Assembly (NCBI GenBank): GCA_963921195.1
Contig: OY992537.1
Span: 178,205,021 to 178,269,020 of the forward strand
DNA: 64,000 nucleotides
Reading direction: 5' to 3'
Source: Pegoplata infirma
Taxonomy: Eukaryota; Arthropoda; Insecta; Diptera; Anthomyiidae
Positions within the stretch are counted from its first letter, which is position 1. Each line of letters begins with the position of its first letter. Shown one piece after another: positions 57,315 to 64,000 of the stretch. A model generated the notes under the pieces. It was given only the letters and a program-made list of their open reading frames with translations, was not told the DNA's origin and did not search any database. The position numbers and the translations under genes are program-made.

Positions 57315-57431
57315 TATGTGTAAAAGCGTGGATAAGGAATAACTTGACACAAATTAAAGGCAAATGCCATCATTTAAATGCGTCCGCTTAAATGTTTAAC
57401 TTCCCGGGTGAAAATGAGCATGTATGTTCAT

Positions 57432-59090
57432 TAGGGCGTTTCATCAAAAACTTTTTTTTTGATTTTTGCTACTCTTGAAGCGGAATATGAATTCTTATGG
57501 CCTAAAAGATTTTTGAGATTTTTTTCAGATTTTCGGCGGGCCGGGATCAACTCGCTCAAATCGATTTTATACTAAAAATGAGGTTATAAAACATAATTTT
57601 TTATTATTTTTTTGTCATGGTGCCTTGTTTTTACAAAAGTGGATAAATTACTTCAAAATATTGCTAGCCTCCTAAAAAAAAATATTCGCGGTAAAAATGA
57701 TAAGGTCAAAGGTCAATAATTTGACCTTAAAAGTAAAAATTTTGAATTTTCCAACTTCAAAGCTCAATAACTTAAGAAATATGCAACGTAGGTTCGTGAT
57801 GTTGACACCGTTTAATAGATATTTTAAATACCTTTCATTTAAATCCAAAATGACGTCTGTCATTTTAGCAGAAGTATTAAAAAAACTAACTTAACACACT
57901 TTTTTTTTCTTACATTTCACATGAGCTTAACCAACAAGTACATATGTTAGTATCTTATTAATCGGTAGAATGTCTGAGAATAGATAACTTATCATTTATG
58001 TATATGCGTTATGTGGTCCTATACCGATATTTCGATTTGTTACACACGGAATGCCAAAGTGAGTTTACCCCCATACTCTGGTTAGAGGGTATACAAATTT
58101 AGAGAAAATGCCGAATCTCCCAAGCAAGAATATATTTTTATAAATATGTATCATACAAAATCAAAAGAATAACAATATTATCAAAAGCATAACAATATTA
58201 TAATAAATATTCTGAAAATGTATTTAAAATTACAATACATAAAAATTAAATCTAAACCACAATTTGTTTTCACACAAAATATATAAAGCCAAACAATTCT
58301 TAAGTAATTTTGTGCCAAAGTAGTAGCATATTCAAACAGCTTTCGCTAACGCTTTTTCAACAACATTTTTGTTTACATTACGTATAATTTTTCTATTATT
58401 ATCAACATTAATTAGTAAGTTTTGAAATTCATTCTCATTCTTTGTAAACTCACTTTGGCATTCCGTGTGTAACACATCGAAATATCGGCATAGGACCACA
58501 TAACGCATAAACATAAATGTTAAGTTATGTATTCTCAGACATTCTACCGATTAATAAGATACTAACATACTATGTACTTGTTGGTTAAGCTCATGTGAAA
58601 TGTAAGAAAAAAAAATGGGTTAAGTTATTTTTTTTATTTTTTTTAATACTTCTACTAAAATGACAGACGTCATTTTGAATTTAAATGAAAGGTATTTAAA
58701 ATATCTATTGAACGGTGTCAACATCACGAACCTACGTTGCATATTTCTTAAGTTATTGAGCTTTGAAATTGGAAAATTCAAAATTTTTACTTTTAAGGTC
58801 AAATTATTGACCTTTGACCTTATCATTTTTACCGCGAATATTTTTTTTAGGGGGCTAGCAATATTTTGAAGTAATTTATCCACTTTTGTAAAAACAAGGC
58901 ACCATAACAAAAAAAAAATAAAAATTTATGTTTTATAACCTCATTTTTAGCATAAAATCGATTTGAGCGAGTTGATCCCGGCCCGCCAAAAATCTGAAAA
59001 AAATTTTAAAAATCTTTTAGGCCATAAGAATTCATATTCCGCTTCAAGAGTAGCAAAAATCAAAAAAAAAGTTTTTGACGAAACGCCCTA
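57432..59090. mobile_element. 1659-bp palindromic hAT element (TIR TAGGGCGTTTC), 8-bp TSD ATGTTCAT
   Basis: TAGGGCGTTTCATCAAAAAC on the left and its inverse on the right, with a perfect ATGTTCAT duplication at 57424-57431 and 59091-59098. Arms of about 650 bp match in inverse. They include mirrored open frames (57672-57863 and 58660-58869) and mirrored 5' ends of a Helentron (58010-58095 and 58440-58505). The loop is about 58100-58435. No transposase seen. Confidence 0.9.
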
Positions 59091-59180
59091 ATGTTCATAT
59101 ATGATGCATATATGGATGTCCATACAAGTGCATATCCGTAATTTGAGGGTACATGTACATTAATGATCATACATTGTCAT

Positions 59181-60777
59181 CAGACCTTTGAAGATTTAAT
59201 TCCCTAATTCAATTTATTAAATCTGATTTAAGATAATTGAATTAATTCCCTGTTTCTATAAATCGAAAAGAATTAATTCATTATTTAAATCACTTAATTT
59301 CATTGCAAAGAATTAATTCGTTGATTTGAATCAATTGAATTAATACATTTTGATTTGAATCAACTGATTCAAATCACTTGATTTGAATCAACTGATTCAA
59401 ATCACTTTTGATTCAAATCAAGTGATTCAAATCACTTTTGATTCAAATCAACTGATTCAAATCACTTTTGGTTTGAATCAACTTGATTTAAACTTTTTTC
59501 ACTTAAATCAAACACTAAAAATGCACATTATAAAAATCTTATCAGGTCTGATTGCGTTAAATTCATTGGAATATCGTCAATTTTAAACACACCACGCCAT
59601 CAATTAACAACACTCCAAATTGTACAGTATTATTAAATGTGTACCTTTAGTCTAGAGATGGGCGCTGGTCACGTGATTTGCGTGATTCACGTGAATCACG
59701 CGTGAGTTTGAGTGATTTCCATTTCAATCACGTGATTGTGAGTGAGCGTGATTTGAAAAAAACCTGAGCGAGTGATTAGTGAGTTAGCATTTATTTTTTG
59801 CGTGAGTCTGCGTGATTAGATTTTTTGATTTGCACAATTTTTTGATTTGCCCAATTTTTTTAAAATTTTTCTAAAAAATTTTTTATTCGAGTTTTTTTTT
59901 TTTTTTGGTAAGAAAATTTTATTGCGTGAGTAGATTTTGCGTGACTCACGCGTGAGCGTGATTGAATCTGGCGTGAGTCACGCGTGAGTGTGAGTAAGTT
60001 TTTTATTACTCACGTGAATAGTGAGTGAGCATGAGTAAAAAAATATTGCGTGAGGGATTAGTGAGTGATCCGATTATTTTTTGCGTTAGTGAGTGTGAGT
60101 CAAAATCCACTCACGCGCCTATCTTTACTTTAGTCAATAACGAATTTGGCTCTTCAGCATAAAAATAACTTTTAACACAAAAACAATGAATTATTTACAT
60201 TTTTATTATACACATACATTTCCATTATATCGAAAAGTCGTGCATTATCCCACCCTTAATGTATATGTGCAAATTAAAGCAATGTCTTGCATTTTTGTGA
60301 TTCCTATGCATGCATAGGCTAAAAAATGCTGCCAATAAAATGTACACTATAAAATTCTGTTGCTTTGACTTTTTGCTTGCTACTACCGCACAAGAATATA
60401 TGTTATAGTATGTGTGTGCGTGTGTAAAGTAAATACTTTGATTTAAGAAAAAAATGTTTAAATCAACTGAATCAAAACATTTTTGATTTGAATCAATTGA
60501 TTTGAATCAAATTGATTTGAATCAATTGATTTGAATCAAATTGATTTGAATCAATTGATTTGAATCAAGTGAATTAATTCTTTGTTGATTTGAATCAAGT
60601 TGATTTGAATCTTTATTTAAACAAGGAATTAAACAAAAAATTAGTTAATTCTTTCAACAAAAAGTTGAAATTAATTCTTTTGAATCAAATCATCAAGAAT
60701 TAATTCCTTGATTTATTAATATGAATTAATCTTTTTGCGAATCAAATCAAAAAGTGAATTAATTCTTCAAAGGTCTG
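59181..60777. mobile_element. 1597-bp hAT element (TIR CAGACCTTTGAAGA), 8-bp TSD ATTGTCAT
   Basis: Ends CAGACCTTTGAAGA and inverse, with a perfect ATTGTCAT duplication at 59173-59180 and 60778-60785. Both subterminal zones consist of reiterated 'TTGATTTGAATCAA' and 'GAATTAATTC' words. A 475-bp hAT MITE is nested at 59653-60127. Confidence 0.92.
59653..60127. mobile_element. 475-bp hAT MITE (TIR TAGAGATGGGCGC), 8-bp TSD CTTTAGTC
   Basis: Left TAGAGATGGGCGCTGG and right GCGCCTATCTTTA. CTTTAGTC is duplicated at 59645-59652 and 60128-60135. The interior alternates 'CGTGAGTCACGCGTGAG'-type words, making dense 'CACGTGA' sites. It is the best complete copy of the TAGAGATGGG hAT family. Confidence 0.92.
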
Positions 60778-62433
60778 ATTGTCATACATGAATTTGTATG
60801 TAAAATTTTTTTTTGTATTTTTTTCCATAAAACGTCTATTAATTGAAATTTCAAATATAAATAATTTGTACTAATTTATGACACTGATTTTTAATAAAAA
60901 CTAACGAATGTTTTAAAAATATACTTTGGACTTAATGATACTTTAGGATAATCAAAGCTTCAAAGAATTAACCACTTATCGAATGAATTCACAAATAAAA
61001 TACAGTCGATTTTTATAGTCACTGAATACAATTATCTTTAAATATCAATATTTCTTGGAATGGAATCGATTTTTACCATTAAATCGAATTCTTGTTTACG
61101 AGAATTTTAAAAACTGAATGCATTCTTTATTTCATTTATTTATTATTCATGAGACTTTTAAAAATCGATTTTATAAAAACTTACGCATTCAATTTCAAAG
61201 TCGAATGAGAAAGAAACCGAATTCATTATATATTTTAAAATCAAATGTAAATTCAATCGATAAATTGTGATTGGGGAATGCAATCATTAAAAGTTTAATT
61301 CAGAACACCAAATCTTATTATGGGATGAAATCCTTCGCAGCTCTGACACTAATACCGTCAGAGTGTTCGAATTTTCTTCCAAATTTGGTTGTTTACGTTA
61401 GTGCCGTTTATATTCGCCTATAGAATACAAAAATACATGAACTTCGTCTAATTTTGCAAAATTCTGCCGAACCCAACCTTTTAAAAAATTTGTTTTTATG
61501 ACCTGTTTGCTATGCAGTTGCATAGCATATATGAAGGAGTATGACATATGCCTATCCACACAAAGTTGCATACATTTGCATATATGGAATATTACATTAC
61601 TTGTGTATGTTCATATATGCTCCCATATATGACATACATTTCCATATATTGTTCATATACTATCATACATGGAATCATGTATGAACATGTATGAACATAC
61701 ATGGTCATTTTCACCCGGGTTTGTAGAAATTGTTTACAAACTTGCTACATGTTCTCACGGTTTTTGTTTATAAACTTATCATTTTCAGTGCCACATTTGA
61801 GCGGGGTCATTCCAATGAACGCTTTTATAAAATTAAAGGGAAATCGTGTAAGATTGCCTTGACTTATATATTTTTTAATGCGTTTGATATGGCTTTTACA
61901 CAACATTCACTATTTGATTAATGATCAATTTCTGCTTCCTTAATGTACAATTAGTGTTGACAATTGTGTAAATTTGCCCGCTTTAATGCTCCCAAATTGT
62001 AAATTTACTTTTTTAATTTTTGTGAAAATTGTGAATTTATTTTACGAGTACCTCTTATTTTACATGCCATCCTCGTAAAATTTAGCATCTTTTATTGTAA
62101 CTTAAGACGCTTTTTAAAGAGGGGTTAAAATATTTGGAAGTTTTTTGAAGAGATTTTTTTTTGAAAACTGTGAAATTTGGTATTTTGGTTACGAAAATCA
62201 AAGTATTTTTCTCAAATCTGTATTTTAACAAAAAACTCTAGTTTATTTTCTGTAAAATTTAGATTACAAAGTAAAAACTAAAATTACAGATAAAATTTTG
62301 ATTTTCGGTCACAAGAAAATACAAAATATTTTCTTAACTTCTGTATTTTAACAGATTACTTTTTCAAATATCTGTCGAATTGAGATTACAGTTATTTTAC
62401 AGACTATTTAACAGAGTTATTATTTTGAGTGTA

Positions 62434-62730
62434 GATGAAGGTTATAATGTTTTTGAAAGAATGTTTTCTGAAGAAAATTTTTATGAAAATGTAACATTCA
62501 ATTCGTTGTTCAATGTTGTCAGCGATAAACAATTTTCTGTAGTTGACATTAAAAAATTGTCTGGGGCTTGCACAGACGAAGCAAATGTAATGACGGCAAA
62601 AAATTAAGGTTTTTGACATTACAGTTAATTTATTTCATTTTTTAATACATCAGGGCGCTCTTGCATCAAAATTTATTAGTTTTCACCAGAGCAAAGTGTT
62701 TCATGTAAATATAATTAATATAATAATGTA
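62434..62730 (+). pseudogene. hAT transposase remnant, 3' continuation
   Basis: Reads DEGYNVFERMFSEENFYENV, then VVSDKQFSVVDIKKLSGACT and DEANVMTAKN with a stop. In a nearby frame it goes on to FHFLIHQGALASKF, the conserved His-containing block after the CTD motif of DUF4371-type hAT transposases. It fits directly after the DESTD fragment at 55640-55764. The next MITE 1 fragment begins at about 62735. Confidence 0.65.
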
Positions 62731-62734
62731 CAAG

Positions 62735-63485
62735 TAATTACTCTGTTAAATACTCTGTAAAATGACTGTAATCTCAATTTAACAGATATTTGACGAAGTT
62801 ATCTGTCGATTTTATTTGTAATTTTACTTTTTACATCGTAATTTTTATTTTACAAATAATAAACAGAGTTTTTTGCTAAAATACCGAAAACACTTTGTTT
62901 TTCTCGTAACAAAAAAACTAAACTTCATCTGTAATTTTACTTATTGCTCTGTAAGATAATTTTCAAAAAAAAAAAATCTCTTCAAAAAACGTCAACAAAA
63001 GCTGGTAAATTTTACAAGGTCGTCGTATAAAATTGAAGGTCGAAAAAAACTGGTAATTTCCACAAAAATAAAAACAAAAAAAGTTAATTTAGATTTTTTT
63101 TAAGTATAGAAGCATTAAAGCGGGCGTATTTACACGATTACATTTCCCAATAGTGAACACTGCTTGCCTTATAAGGGAGGAGAAATTGAGCAGAAATAGA
63201 TATAGCCGGTCGTGTAAAACCCACACCAAGCGCATTTAAAATATATTTAAGAAAATCAAGCTTGGAATGCCTTTTAACGAATTCCCTTTAAAAGTGTTTA
63301 GTGGATCCCACTTAAATGCGGCACGAAAAATGAAAAGTTCATAAAAAAAAAACTTTAAATATCTATCGAATTTATAAATAATTTCTACAAAGTTAAACAT
63401 TCGCTTGCGAAACATTTAAGCGGCCACATTTAAAGATGGCATTTGCCTTTTTTTATGAAGTTATTACTTATTCCTGCTTCTTCCA
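62735..63485. mobile_element. MITE family 1, copy I, truncated
   Basis: Starts 'AAGTAATTACTCTGTTAAAT' (outermost bases lost) and follows copy A through 'GGAAGCATT/GCATTAAAGCGGGC' words to about 63485. The right terminal repeat is absent. Confidence 0.7.
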
Positions 63486-63488
63486 CGC

Positions 63489-63640
63489 AAAGGTTCGAAA
63501 GAATTAATTCTTTAATTCAATTTTCTAATTCGAATTAAAAAATAGAATTTGGCATTCCCTAAAATCATTCAACTTTCAAAATCATTGAATTAATTCTTTC
63601 AAGAATTCATTCCTTAAGTTTTAAGATGAGTTTATAATTT
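63489..63640. mobile_element. fragment related to the CAGACCTTTGAAGA hAT element
   Basis: 'AAGGTTCGAAAGAATTAATT' and mirrored 'GAATTAATTCTTTCAAGAAT' words resemble the subterminal zones of 59181-60777. No target duplication was found. Confidence 0.4.
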
Positions 63641-64000
63641 TGAAATCGTAAACGCTATTGTAATTTATTACATACCAAATTTCTTTGATTCTTCTTTTCC
63701 GCAACTTGACTCTTTTACATTTAAAATGCTCTTATGGATTCTCTTTAGATTGTAAAGCTTATTGTATATTTTGCCTTGTTTTCCACTGTTATAAAATTCC
63801 TTTTTGGACAAAACAGATGTTAAAACATATGTGATGATGTTAAATTGTTACAAATTTACGTGTATTTCTGTTAGAAATATCGAACAAATTTCTTTTTCCA
63901 TATCAGAACGTTGCGCAATAGAAAAATCTGTTCCTTTTTCTATAATATCATTTGCCAGATGTAATTATTAAATCCTTTATTCTTCGTAGACAATGTGCGC
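63641..64000. other. stretch without recognised feature
   Basis: AT-rich, no coding motif or repeat end seen before the window ends. Confidence 0.4.

Larger units (their letters stand above)
57403..61719. mobile_element. element with CCCGGGTGAAAATG ends, filled by two hAT elements
   Basis: CCCGGGTGAAAATGAGCATG on the left mirrors CATGGTCATTTTCACCCGGG on the right. Host MITE 1 sequence (TTTAACTTTGTAGAA) is split with TT on both sides, giving at most a 2-3 bp target duplication. The remaining own sequence is about 1 kb and rich in 'CATATATG' and 'CATACATG' words (59091-59180 and 61500-61710). No coding motif. Confidence 0.7.
55765..62431. mobile_element. MITE family 1, inverse copy G, split by two large insertions
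   Basis: The inverse MITE 1 starts at 'AATCACTCTGTAAAATTACA' (tip decayed) and runs to about 56003. It resumes at 57317-57402 with 'TAACTTGACACAAATTAAAG', and finishes at 61722-62431 with ...AACAGAGTTATTATTTTGAGTG + TA. Joined, the three pieces follow the order of copy A in inverse. Confidence 0.78.

Noticed and set aside
57672..58910. Matching open frames of 60-96 residues on both strands of the 57432-59090 palindrome
   Set aside because: Again mirror images in a hAT foldback with no recognisable motif.
1..64000. Intact protein-coding host gene or a coordinated gene system
   Set aside because: Every coding signature found is a fragment of a transposase, LINE, gypsy element or an orphan THAP exon. 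No multi-exon host gene, operon or defence-like locus could be supported.

Overview
This window is AT-rich eukaryotic DNA with no intact host gene in it. The best guess for the source is a higher (probably calyptrate) fly. This is an inference from (GTCY)n-bearing mini-me/DINE-1-type Helentron elements, a Jockey-type gag with PRE_C2HC and zinc knuckles, a gypsy integrase tail and very many hAT and TA-target miniature elements. I had no database access, so the species and all family names are judgements from sequence features.

Almost everything identifiable is transposon-derived, and the layout is one of insertions inside insertions. 1-2.4 kb: a TA-target MITE (family 1) beside a broken LINE reverse transcriptase. 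3.2-6.5 kb and 14.8-17.3 kb: two copies of a repeat that carries one THAP-domain exon and a long foldback. 6.8-9.7 kb: a four-level nest (foldback > MITE 1 > hAT element > small MITE). 10.4-13.9 kb: a 3.5 kb palindromic element with an inner foldback whose empty site is preserved nearby. 17.5-22 kb: a pogo-like sequence split by a hAT element, a TA-target MITE, and a foldback made of about 21-bp tandem units. 22-27.6 kb: a gypsy-type element on the minus strand, split by a 3.7 kb hAT element that itself carries Helentrons. 28.9-29.8 kb: a Helentron. 30.6-34.1 kb: a second tandem-unit foldback, a 1322-bp CACTG-type element and hAT ends. 34.5-36 kb: two inverted CCCAGC elements. 38-39.3 kb: the Jockey-like gag. 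40-43.3 kb: more MITEs and the second 1322-bp element. 43.4-47.3 kb: a Helitron-like element with a degenerate repeat array. 47.6-50.8 and 51.6-52.7 kb: two different hAT transposase pseudogenes. 54.2-55.2 kb: a tandemly duplicated hAT fragment. 55.6-62.7 kb: a fourth hAT transposase remnant, split by a nest up to five insertions deep.

The coding remnants are all broken by stops, frameshifts or insertions (LINE RT, gag, integrase, four hAT transposases). The THAP exon alone is open and ends at a consensus splice donor. None of the miniature elements can move without transposase supplied from elsewhere.

The strongest evidence is direct: perfect 8-bp target duplications around at least seven hAT-type elements (GTCGAAAT, GTTATAAC, GTCACCGT, GTACAGGG, TTTTGTAG, ATGTTCAT, ATTGTCAT, CTTTAGTC), TA duplications around the CACTC... 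MITEs, TAA duplications around two elements of exactly equal length, empty sites kept in paralogous copies, and a transposase reading frame that resumes exactly across an inserted MITE. The most unusual theme is repeated palindrome formation, in several places reaching past the element ends into flanking DNA.
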